A DNA stretch of 64,000 bases from Riptortus pedestris (lineage: Eukaryota > Arthropoda > Insecta > Hemiptera > Alydidae), in NCBI GenBank assembly GCA_019009955.1, contig CM032228.1:125882501-125946500 (forward strand), in the 5' to 3' direction. The translations under genes and the position numbers were made by a program. The notes under the pieces are model-generated. The model saw only the letters and a program-made list of their open reading frames with translations, was not told where the DNA came from and ran no database searches. Below are positions 12,340 through 24,826 of this stretch, in pieces. The number at the start of each line of letters is the position of its first letter. Within the stretch, counting starts at the first letter, position 1.

Positions 12340-12720
12340 AGAGTAAATTAAAGTTTAGAGGTTGGTAATTTCGAAAATTCCAAATATCTCTGTTATTATA
12401 TGGATCAAAAATTTGTAAATAACCAATTCAATTGTAAGTTTAAGTGTCTACAAATATGTTATGTACATATTTTCTCTAATATGAATATTAGCTGAAATGT
12501 TTGGGTTCTTTAGTTCTTAGCCCTCAGTAAACCCCCACTCCTACTCATTTCATGATAACAACAAACTCTTATAACATGAACATCATCATACTAAGCTTAA
12601 GTACCAAATATTGTCATCATGGTACATTTTGAATTCCCCCTGTAAACCACCCCTCTCCCCATTTCGATTTCAGCCGTTAACGAACTTCATCTTTTATTTT
12701 GCCTGAAACACTTATATAAA
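12340..12720. repeat. HINE internal fragments
   Basis: Minus-oriented internal boxes (12355-12620) meet a plus-oriented fragment (12650-12720: CCCCATTTCGATTTCAGCC, then GTTAACGAACTT) just ahead of the tandem-unit element. Confidence 0.5.
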
Positions 12721-12735
12721 TATATATATATACAT

Positions 12736-13993
12736 ACTAGCTCAGATACCCGGCTTTGCTCGGGAATTCATTTAAGGCTGAATATTGATGGGTTTTTTTG
12801 GCAAGGCTTTACTTTGCACAATATTTTGAAATTTACCCTTTCCAGTGTTTAGGTTTAATACCTGACGTTTCCGTGGATTTGTTAATAATAAAATTAATTT
12901 TTTATGTAAGACTTCACAGTCCTTCATATTGCTTATTTCCCGTTTCCTGTGCATTATGCATAGATTTGAATTATTAAGGACAAAATATTAACATACATTT
13001 GAATTAATTTTTCCAGGTGAGGTACCTGGTAGTTCATATCGAAAAGAATTGTTGGGCAAATTTCTCTAAATAACAAAATAAACAACTTTAATTATGTGCA
13101 TATTTACTGAAACTCCAATAGGAAACGAAATATCGCTATTTTTAATTTCAGGCCTCCCTTACAACCCCCACTCCTGCCCGTCCCTAGAAATGTTAGTATG
13201 AATTATTATAAAGAAGGTGTTAGTGCTAATACACATACCGAGTGTTTTATTTAGTTCGGTTGAGTCTTTTGTGCCAAATAAAATTGTTGACTCCCGCTAT
13301 AATTTTTAGCGTATAACGCCTTTATACTTCAGTATACGACGATAGTGTATATAACAAAAGTTTCTCTAAATAACAAAATAAACAACTTGTGTCATGTGCG
13401 TAATTGCCGAAAATGCAATGGGAAACGATATATCGCTATTTTTAATTTCTGGTTTCTCTTATAACCCCCACTCCTGCCCGTCCCTAGAAATGTTGGTATA
13501 GCTTATTAAAATGAAGGCTTTAGTGCTAATACACATACCGAGATTTATGTAGTTCGGATGAGTCTTTTGTGCCAAATAAAATTGTTAACTCGCGCTGTAC
13601 TTTTTAGCGTATACTTTATACTTCGGTATACCATGATTGTGTATATAACAAAAGTTTCTCTAAATAACAAAATAAACAACTTTTGTTATATGCATATTTG
13701 CCGAAACCCCAATAGGAAACGAAATATCACTATTTTTAATTTCAACCCTCCCTTATAACCCCCACTCCTGTTCATCTCAGGGAATATTAACATAGCCTAC
13801 AGTCTAAGTTGGGTTAGTAGTAATATACATACCAAGTTTCATAAAATTTGGTTCAGCCGTTTATGCGTGAAAAGGTAACAAACAAACAAACACACACAAA
13901 AGAGACAAAATGCAGTTATGGTGTCTATGACATCTGAAACAAAAAGTTATCAGGAAATTTCGCGAAAAAAATCAATGTACAGACCGAGGTAAC

Positions 13994-13999
<6 letters not shown>
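12736..13999 (+). mobile_element. TA-associated tandem-unit element, copy A
   Basis: Begins ACTAGCTCAGATACCCGGC next to a short TA tract. It has a unique head, then three units of about 295 bp each marked by CTCTAAATAACAAAATAAAC (about 13060, 13360, 13650). The tail is AGCCGTTTATGCGTGAAAAG, an ACAAACAAACA run, and then GAGGTAACAATTTTATATAT running into (TA)n at 14000-14063. It has no coding capacity. Same architecture as copies B-F; superfamily unknown to me. Confidence 0.75.

Positions 14000-14063
<64 letters not shown>
14000..14063. repeat. (TA)n microsatellite
   Basis: About 64 bases of TA repeat joining the tail of tandem-unit copy A to a truncated HINE. Confidence 0.95.
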
Positions 14064-14065
<2 letters not shown>

Positions 14066-14250
14066 AGTTTGATAACAATAAAACCAAAGTAGCGATTTCT
14101 AGAAGGGTAACAGACAAATATGATATATAGATAGATATATATAAGTTTATGATATTATACCATTTTCGTCATCCACTAGGTAGGATCAACGAACATTTGA
14201 GGAAATTTTTTGAAAATCTTGTCATGAGTCCCTTAAGGGAAATTTGCTAA
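14062..14250 (+). mobile_element. HINE, 5'-truncated
   Basis: Starts within the AGTTTGATAACAATAAAACC box and ends with CCCTTAAGGGAAATTTGCTAA. Only the 3' third of the element is present. Confidence 0.6.
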
Positions 14251-14799
14251 TAGTGAGCATCTGTAAAGTATATGTTACACAAACTACATAGATTTCCCAC
14301 ATGTTGATTTACAACAAACAAAGTAGTCACATTCATAAGGAGAAAGCTGAAATGCAGTATACCTTTATTTATAACACTAACAAAAATCATTATCTCTTAT
14401 CTGAGACCTGTGCATTAAGGTCATCATTAATAATGTATAATGTTTCATCATATAAGAACTACCCTCCACTTAATCATCTGACTAGTTTTTACAATTGCTA
14501 CATCATCATTATTTTCGCCATTACAATCATCAAGATTATTGTTCTCATCAACATCAACCACAATATTTAAGAGGATAACTGAAAACTTAAGGTGGCTATA
14601 ACGTTGTTCATAATTCAGAATAAATAGGTTATTTTATGGTATTACAAAAATGTGAAAGAAAGAGGGCTATGTTTATGCTAATGACCTCGAGTTTTTAGTG
14701 GGGTTTGGAGAAAAAGCATGATAAATATAATGATAAAAACTCTATGTTGACTGCTGCTAAGGATGATGGTAACCATAATGGCCAAGGGTTGATGATTGT

Positions 14800-14938
14800 A
14801 TATATATATATAATTTGAATGTTCTAGTTTTTAGTCATCTACTAGATAGGATCTGAAGGAATGTTCAGAATATAAAGAAAATTTTGAAAAATTATTTGTA
14901 CCCCAATAGCTGATTTCATTTAAGGTAGATCTGATAAA
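14800..14938 (+). mobile_element. HINE 3' end, degraded
   Basis: The GTCATCTACTAGATAGGATC box and a decayed terminal hairpin (GATTTCATTTAAGGTAGATC) are recognisable. Confidence 0.5.
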
Positions 14939-15255
14939 ACCTGAATAATTCAAATGATTTTAACTGAGTATACTGTTATGAAAAGAAATAAATATTGAAT
15001 GTTGAACCAGATATTCAATGGTTCAGTGCATATTGTGTAGCCAGACTGTAGAAATGGTTTTATGTACTAGCCAATTCAATGGAAGTCCAGCATTCTCAAT
15101 TATTGAACAACTTGTTTCTCAATCAGATTTAAATTTAAAATTAATATAGAAATATGCTGTTAGTGGTCGATTAATAATTATAGTTTACAATAGGCAACCA
15201 TCAAGGAATAAAAGATCAACTCTAATTTTGAATCAGGAAAAAATAAACATGAACT

Positions 15256-15281
15256 TTTATTAGTCAACATTTTATTTTATT
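15256..15281 (-). terminator. Poly(A) signals of the GH31 gene
   Basis: On the minus strand AATAAA occurs at 15281-15276 and 15276-15271, and AATAAAA just beyond, 27-50 bases after the stop codon. Expected cleavage lies just below 15256. Confidence 0.55.
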
Positions 15282-15307
15282 ATTTACAATGTGTAAACAT
15301 CATTAAG

Positions 15308-15492
15308 TTAAACTTTCTCAAAATAAGGAAGTACATCAAGAGGAGCACTATAGCCTTTAACGTAGCCAGGTCCTGTATAAACTTTTCCTGTATTAAGGTC
15401 CTTCCAGCTTCCCTTGGGGAAATAAATGTCTCTACTGACTGCACCTTCTTCCAATACTGGAGCAACAAGTAAGTCCTCTCCAAGAAGAAACT
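15308..15492 (-). CDS. GH31 gene exon 10, C-terminal beta domain
   Basis: Acceptor ATGTTACAG at 15493. Reads EFLLGEDLLVAPV, then a GSWKDLNTG turn, to TAA at 15310-15308. A longer open frame over the same bases is in another phase and is not the gene. Confidence 0.9.
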
Positions 15493-18400
15493 CTGTAACA
15501 TAAATCTTGCCATTAAAAACATGAAACTAGGTTCTGTGGCATAGCTCAAGCACAAATATGTCTTCTTCGTACAACAGACAGAAATCTGCAGTACCAGGTG
15601 GAGATATTTTCCACATTGAGAACATCACAAATTAAAAATATTAATTAATTTTAAAAACTGATAATACATAGCAGGTCAGAGGGAAAAGGGAAATCTGTTC
15701 TAAGCCAATTGCTAAGATAACAAGGCAATAAAGTGAATTTAAAGTATCCTACTACTGGAAATATGTCCCAAAGAATTATGATACTAAAATTATTGGAATA
15801 ATAATATGCCTATCATCATTAAGGAGCATTAATGAAATATATAAAGAACAAACTGCCATCACATAAAATCTACTAGGTATAAACATATATACCCTCGTAT
15901 CCCTTAAATTAATCAAAAAATAATAAACATTGTTTTTTACTAATTATTGAAAAGCGATTAACAAAAATTTTGAGATACAGCTTCTCTCAGCATTTGATTA
16001 AATTCAAATAGGTGAAACATGAAAGCACATAGACAGAATTTACTTATTTGGAGGGAACTAGAAATAGAGACCTCTTAAAAAATATAATAAGTGGTGTACC
16101 TAAATGAGAAAATTTTATAAAAAGTTTCATGTGACAGAATTGTATTACATTAATGGTTATTATTTTCATGAATTAGGTTATCGGAAAGACAAATATAGGA
16201 AAGTTAGTGATAGGAGCTAAGTGGGTTAGGACATACTTGAAACTAGAATGTCCTAAGCTGTGCTTTAGCCTAGCATAGAGGAAAGAACGTCAAGAGGAAG
16301 GTAAAGAGATAAATGGAAGTGACTCTTGATATCACTAAAGGGATTCGTATTATGGTGCTAAGAGTTTGCTTGAGTTAGGGAAAAGTTCAGAAAGAGCATT
16401 GAGACTGGATGACCCAAAAAATAAAAGCCTTAAAATGGATTGAAAAGAGAAATATAATTGGAAATTTATTTATTTAATTTAAATGAGTTCCGCAACACAG
16501 GCAATTTAATAATACATAATATAGGCTGCAATTTTCTTTTTTTTTATTAAATATGAATATATACAATTTGTGACAAACAACTTGGCACCTGAAATGCCAT
16601 GTCTCCTCTCTCAATTACTATATTGATTTATCTAGAGTGAGACATAGTAATAAGGTATACACAAAATTAAGAAAATTTCAGATAAATACCTGAATCAATT
16701 GTCTGAGCAACAGAATCTTCTGGATCAATCCACCAAATTGGGTTGATTACTGGATGTGATGTATCTTTAAATTCTTTCATAATTTTGTCTGCGTACTCAT
16801 AATGCAAATCAGTAAACTTCCTTGAGATATCTATAGTCTAAAAAATAAAAGTAGCATTGAGTGATTCAATTATATACATAATTAAGAATTAAAGTTCTTG
16901 CTTTAGTTGAAAAGTAAATTAAATTATTGCAGTAAAAATATATATGCTGTCATATGAATCTAGTATTAATAGTTTCGTTGTTGCCGTTATTTATAATTCC
17001 ACTTTTGTGATACTAAAGCAAATTGGGGTGAGTTATCTACAGGAGTGTCACTAAATAAATTGTATTTCCCAGGTGAGAATCAAACTCACATCCCTAGGTT
17101 TACCAAGAGAGATTAAGACCAATATCTTAACTTAAATGGCTAACCAGAGCCGCCAAATGATATTATATTAATAGTTTTAATGATTAGTCAATCTGATCAA
17201 TCCTTTAAAATAAAATTAAAATTTATATATTTATTATAAATCCATTTTTTGCTACTATGGCTTATTGGGACATGTCATCTACAGGTTACCATCCTTTTCT
17301 ACCCAGGATGGGACTAAGGATTTTATTTAATGAGCTCGTCACTAAATAAATTCCTATTGCCTATGCGGGAACGGTACTTGCTGCTAAAATTTATATGGAT
17401 CTGATTAGAATTATACATTTCTCATCACTATTACGATACAATTATTTATGGTAATAACTTAAAAATCTACAACCAAATAGTAGTGCACACCTCTTGATCA
17501 AATTTCCATGGTGTAAGTGAAAATTGAATAATTGGAAGGAAGGTGTTGAGTTGTATCCATCTAATAAACATCTCTTTTGTTGGCTGGTCACCATAACAGT
17601 TTCCACCAATCATATCAGGCAGTACAGCACCATATCCATGGAGAGAAAGCTGGAATACGGATAGCAGTACAGAACGTAGTCCCCAGTTTTCAGCTCCCCA
17701 TACTGAATTAGTGTCTTGAACTCTTTGCATAATATCAAATGTATGTGCTTCAGCTCCTACTCTTGCTTCAGCCAAGGCTCCTGCAAAAATGAGTCCAAAT
17801 ATAAGTTTAGTACTAGGGGGGGGGGATAATTTAAAGTCACAGTGCTAGTTCTCTTACCAAATTTAGATGCAGCCTTAACATAATTTGTAGTGAATTGGTT
17901 AGGATGCTTCATTCTTACGGATTTCTCATCCTTTCCCATTCCAGGAACATAAGCAACCTCTCCTGCATCAAACTTGAATGAATCAAAGCCATACTCCTTC
18001 TGAATGTTTACAAGCCTTTGTTGGAACCATTCTACAGCTTTGGGGTCCATGAAGTTTATGAGAGTTCCATTACCTACACAAAAGATTTCACGTTACTTCT
18101 GAGTATTCTTATTTAATCTGAGAAGTAGAGTGATAGAGAGGAGGAAATTGAGAATTCAAAATAAGTCTGTTATTTCAGGTTGGATGGAAATTGTTATAAA
18201 AACTATCTAATAAGAAATTTAATTTTCTACATTGCATTTTTTCTGTAACTCTAATATTTACTGAGAAATTTTCAATTTTTAGTTCTCAGCCTCCAAAACC
18301 CCCACTTCACTCATTTCACATTAGTAATAAGCCAATATATCACAACCATCTTATTTCAAGCCTAAATACAACATACATATTGTTCTCATCAGGTAAGGAA

Positions 18401-21400
18401 CAAAGAGAATTTTTTTCTATTACTTGAATAATCACCAAGAAATTATTTAATATCCTGCCCCCCTTTTCTACTCATGTGATTTTCAATTAAACCACCTGTA
18501 TTAATACACTTCCCGTGTCCAGCTTAAATTTCAAGTCCCATTTACATAGGTTTCTTATTATGAGAGAATAAGAATATAGGATGTGGAATGACATAATCAG
18601 CATCACATTACAGCATATTGGAAATCTTCTTAGTTTATGCAGCACCTGCAGTATTTTAATAGAGCAATTGTCAATGTTCTAAATAAAAGTTTTAAAAATC
18701 GAATCTTTTTGCTCTAGCATTTACAGAAATACACAATTTTTGTAGAATATTTACAGATAATTTTCCTTAAGCCCCTAATTTCTAATGATATGTTTTTCAA
18801 CACAAGAAGTGGTGTTTTTACATTACATAGCCCCCTTACCATGAAGATAGTTGCTATGTATTAGCCAATATCTAGTTCTCTAACAGAAATATTATAAACA
18901 TCTGCAACAATTTTTCACAGATCAAACTTGACTTGAGCTTCATTGATATGTTAAATAAATATCCCTCAATATTCTATATTATTAAACTCTTTTTCATTAT
19001 TATTGAGGAAACATTATTTCACCTTATCAAAAAATTATGAATACATATATTCACCAAGAGTAAATGTAATAGAATTGCATTATATTCATTATTCTGGTAT
19101 GAATCACATATTTCAATAACAGTCTACAAGGTCGGAAGAAAAAAATGAAAATATAAATTAAAGGGATTAATTTCTCACCATTCCACCATACAGTTTTTCC
19201 AATAGATCCATCAGAGTCCTTTACAAGGTATTGAGCATACTTATCAAGTGATTCACATCCAGGCCCAACAAAAGGATGAACCCAAAGTGTTGTAAGATAT
19301 CCTTCTGAATGGAAGAGATCAACCTGAAAATAAAAACAACTTTATAATAATCATGAATTATAATGGATATGAGGTTTAGAAATTATTTTTTAACAATTTA
19401 TATATATATATATAAAAAAAAATTTCACAGACACCTTCAGTATCATTGTTCTTCTGTTTGATGACAAATAGTGGTTTCAAATGGTTTAAAATAATAGCAT
19501 TCAGCAATTCTGAAGGATTATTTCATATGATTAGATGAAATAGCATTGAATGTATTAAACACCAAACTGAAAAATTGACAGATTTTACTAATATAAAAGT
19601 ATGATGTACAAGATCTCCTAAATTCCTTACTGCATAATTGAATAAAATTAATAATGAATATGTGATTTATTATTTTTTTAATTTTTATGAAAGAGGAATG
19701 AATATTTGCATTAGCTGAGTATTATTATTATTTTTTTTTTTTTAAATACAACCAATGAAACGTAATACTCACCATTGCCTTTGCATCAGGAAATTTGGAT
19801 TTATCAAATTCTTCACTTCCGTAACAGGTTTCCCAAGCATCATCAATCTCCATTACACTCAATTTGAAGTTGTTGGCCTTGATGTCATTGTAAAACTTAA
19901 TTGCCTTTTCTTGGGACACGTCCCTCTTAAATTCTACCCATGTTGACCATATGGGACTAGCGATGACTTGTTTTGGTGGAATAGGTTTCTCATAGCTCTG
20001 GAAAAAGCACTTCAATCCTTCTCTCAAGTTTTTCGCGTTTATACAAGTGCTCCATCTACAAAATCATATCTTGTAACAATAATGAAGGTAATATACATAA
20101 TTTATTTTTCTCTTAATTTACTTCTAAAATACTAATAAACTAAAATAATTCATGATGACCAGAAAAAGAATAACTCTTACTGCAATGATAGTGATGGTTC
20201 AACTAGATAGGGGAATTCATTCTTAGCTATCAAACAGAATTTATCTTCATGTTGAGTGATGAATAAAGGACTTTCAGGTGCAACCTTAATGTTGAGTCCT
20301 GAAGAAGTGTACCAATAACGCTCTGCAACTGCCAACACTACTCCCTATTGAAAACAAAGAAAACAGAAATATATTGTACTGAAATAGCATAAACCTGTAA
20401 AAAAATCTAATCATGAGACAATAAAACTATGAGAGAATAGCCTAAGCCTAAATGCAGCTTCAGAAGAAAGACAATCTTAAATTAAGTCTTCATTTTTTTC
20501 TTTCTGAAGTGTCAACAATATTTCATTACATTTTTAAATTAATAGTAGGATTGAACTTTAAGAGGCTTACATCAGAATTACTAATTCACGCAAGTGAGTG
20601 TCCAATACCTCTACATCATTAGATGGTGGTTGGCCTTGAAATTATTTTTTTTTTAGCAAAATTAACATATTATAATGTGTCACCAATATGGTTAGTCCAC
20701 TTAATTTAAAATTCTAGTCTTAATATTCTCTTCTTGTGTTTATTCTATTCAATAAAAAAACATGAGGTGACCCCAAAACTAAATTTTGTATAAACTGAGC
20801 TAAGTTGAGAACATTTGTACAGTTTCCTCCTGTATCTCACCTCTTTCTCAGCCTGAATATTACTTAACCAAAATGTTATAATAATCATTACTTTATTTTT
20901 GGGAATAGAATAGGCCAATTTATCATTAAGAACTTAATAAATGTCTCATTCATGGAGAGGGAGAACACACAACAAATTTTAAATTCAACAAGGTCATTAA
21001 AATAATTTAACTATATTGTTAATTGTATTATTCTTATAGAATTAATTTATTTTAACGAGTACTTACAAATCTGGAAAAGTCTCCAGTCATGTATGGCAAT
21101 TCAGTGATGTTGGAGTGCTCTGCTGGATAGGTGCTTACAACTGGGCCACCATACAAATGATCACCATTCAACTTATAGCAGACCTCAAGTGGGCCTTCGC
21201 CATTTACAGAAATGATTCTCCTGTCTCCTTCACCTTTCTTCACTGATAGCTTACCTCCATTGCGCCACTCCAAACAGATTTCTCCGTCTTCTGCATCACA
21301 TTCTTTAGGTTCTCCAATATTTTTACCAAAGGACACATGGAAAGGGTGTGTTAATTCTGCAAAATAAGAATTCATTTATCAGTTTAACTTCCATATTGTA

Positions 21401-24400
21401 CTTTGAATGATAGCAAAGTGGGATAATGGGGAAAAAAATAAATTATTGGAATTTGAGCAGGTGGAAAACCTGCTCAAATTCTAAGACACTGTACTCCTTG
21501 GGAATGAACAATATTTTCCCCTATAAATTTGTAGTTGTTTGTATTAAACCTTGAAGATATCGTTTTTTTTTTTTAATGTTGCACAATAATATTTTGCCTT
21601 TTTGAGCCCTTTATCTCCAACCAAAATCCTTAAGTCCCTCTATTGTCCATATCCACTTTCAGTATATATTGTTCTTCTCTAAATCCAATTTGGTCACAAA
21701 TTAAATTTCAAAGAAACTAATACACTGGGACCATTCATTGCAATCTTTAGCCAGGATTTTTCGAAGCATTTGCAAGTCCCTTCTCAGATCTTTCAACCAC
21801 CTCTTCTCCTCTCCACACACAACACTGTGTACTATACGAAATTTTCAGTTAACGGTCTGTCAGAGCCCATTCCGTTTCTCGTCATAAATTCAAAATATGG
21901 TATCTCCATTATTATGAGTCGGATTGAAACATTACATAAACAGACCTGTTATATATTTAATTGTCTATAAAAATTATTCTATACACTTTTTCTCTGTTTC
22001 ATATATTAAATGAAATATTTGCATTTCTTTTTTAATTTTGGTCTTCAGTAAACCCCCACTTATAGTCATAGCACATAGTAACTTTTGCACCTTTATTCCA
22101 AAATAATATTTTGAAGTGCTATTTATTATGAGAGAAATATACAAAAATATTATGAGATGACACCATAAATAGAGATTTTACATTCTTGCTTTGAAAGTGG
22201 CTATTTGATCTTTACAGAACTCAATATTGAACTGTTTCATTCAACACTATAGATCATATTTTGATTTAGAGTGAGGAAACTTATTTTATTTATTCATTTA
22301 TTAATGTTCACCTTTTGCAACAATAGCTAATTGGGATGGGTTATCTACAGGTTACCACCCTCTTCTAGCCAGAGCGGGACTAAGGATTTTATTTAATGAG
22401 TTCGTCCCTAAATAAATTCCTATTCCCAGGCAGGAATCGAACTTGCCACTCTAGATTTACCATGTAAAATTAAGGTCAACGCTTTAACTCACATGGCTAA
22501 CCTGACCCCCTATAAAAATTTTGTTTTATTGTTTAAAAAATGATTCCTAAAATTTAATTTTTTTCTGGAGCTTTAGCCTGTTTTCTTTTTAATATTAACT
22601 ATAGATTTGAAATCCTGGAGATTATTTAAAAGGAAACAACATTGAACATCATTTTCAGAAACTAAATAAATATGTTTCTCATTGACTAGTTTCAGAAGAT
22701 TTTATTTTCATACTGAATTCCTTTGAGACTGGATATTTCTAAGTCTTATTTTCTGTTTATTTGGGCATTTTGATTTCCCCCATGATCAATAATTATTTAG
22801 ACACCTTTATGTAAAATTTAATGAAAATATCTTCAGTATGTGAATGGCCAATGACTAATTATTCTTTTGCCATAAATTTGGAGATTGTTCCTTTTGAATG
22901 ATTGTGGAATTCGAGTCCACTGGCCATTAAAAAACAAAGTTTTCTTGTTAAGAGAATTACAGAAGATTATTCAAATCTTAATATGAATAAGAGTTCTTGC
23001 TGGTGTTAGATTTGTAATTTACTTGCATAACCACTCTTTATTAGACTTCATCATACATAAGTTTTTTGTATTGTAATCTAAACTATTTTGGTAAAGAGCA
23101 ATGTGTAAATTGAACAGCCCTTTCCTAGACGTTAGTCTTCATAATGTATTTTACTGAATAGCCTTATTATTCAATTAAAGAATTCAATAATGTTTTCTAA
23201 AGATGACATTTTCTGGGTGTCAAAAGTTACAGCACAGAAGCATTTTAATTTGGTAGAAAATTCTAACACATTTTCAAAAGATGAATGGTATGAGCAATGC
23301 AGTCTTGATAATAAATTGTATTAAAATGGTTTATATCCATTTTGAACGTTTGAAATTTTAGAATGAGAAGGATTTTTATTGAACTTTGACCGATAATGAA
23401 AGGTAGTTAAATGCCTATTCTTTGGCTAGGAAACATCAGTCTCTCCTATCCTTTTAGTGATTTTACATTTTATACTTAGTTGGTTTTAATAGTGCATAAA
23501 CTTGATTAAAACTAGTGATGTAGGTCGTTGTTTATAGATTAATTTTAGTTATAGTTTCCAAGATTTACCAAGTACTCCTTGAATCACCTATATGAAGGAA
23601 TACAAATATGAGCCAAGTATTGTGAGCAATTTTGATTTTACTTCAATACTGAAAAAATTAAGTCTATATATATTTTTTTTTTTAATATCGACATATAATA
23701 TTACTTGTATATCAGCCTTCCAAAACAAAGAACCTTTCATTATGTAAATGCAATAGATCTCCATATACAATGTATTTGCACTAAATTCTTGGGACATATT
23801 TTTATTTTTAAGGGATTTATATAGGTGAATGAATCACCATTATAGAAATATTTGCTGAAGTTGGGAATGAATGTAACTAAAAACCCCAATGAACTCTTCA
23901 AGTTGTGGCAGAGGACCAAATATGATAGGTATGCGTTTCAATGACATTTAGTCTAATATAATAGATGAATTATAAATATTTGTGTCATTAAATATGTTGC
24001 ATTAATAAATTTTCTGTCATGTTAATTTAGGTACTCTCAATGGTTACACAATCATTTTTATACCTTTGGACTTTGTGTATGTTTTCTGGCTTTTAGACCT
24101 GGTATTTCAACAAAAGTGAATAAAAATATCAAATCTATTAGTTATAATGCTAGTTGAATGTTAATAGCTTGTTTCAATTGCCTGAATGAAACTAACAAAG
24201 AGGGCAGATAAAATGGACAGTAGTGTTTGGATGTGATGTCATTCTTATACTTCTATATAGCCTTACCTCCAGAATCATCAAATAAAGCAACATCAATTTG
24301 TGTAGGAGTTGAGTCAACATTTGCGAGTTTGTTAACAGAACGGGCAGCAGTCCCAACTACGAGTAAATTGGCTATCAAAGCCAAACCTAGAAAAATTAAA

Positions 24401-24777
24401 TAAAATACATCAGTTATATTTAAATAAACTTCTACTAGTCTTTATGTTATCACTGATAATTCAATTAATTTAATCTTTCAATTCACATAATCCAGTTTGT
24501 GTGAATAAACCACAGATCCAAAAAATAATAATAAAGAATATATTTGAAGTGCTAAAAGGTTCTTTTGAGTTGCAAATTTTAAAATTATTACTTCTGATTT
24601 CTCTTGCTAAATAAACCTTCATTGCCATAGTTAAAAATAATAACATAAAAGTGAAAAACAATTTTATTCACATATAAAGGGAATTGATATTGACAGACTG
24701 TGTTTGTTGTTTTATATTTTACTGACACCACCAAAATAAAAAATACATGGATATTCAATATATAATTAGTTTATATA

Positions 24778-24826
<49 letters not shown>

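Noticed and set aside
15280..15555. 91-codon minus-strand open frame at the end of the GH31 gene
   Set aside because: It is out of phase with the true last exon, which starts at 15492 after ATGTTACAG and reads FLLGEDLLVAPV in another frame.
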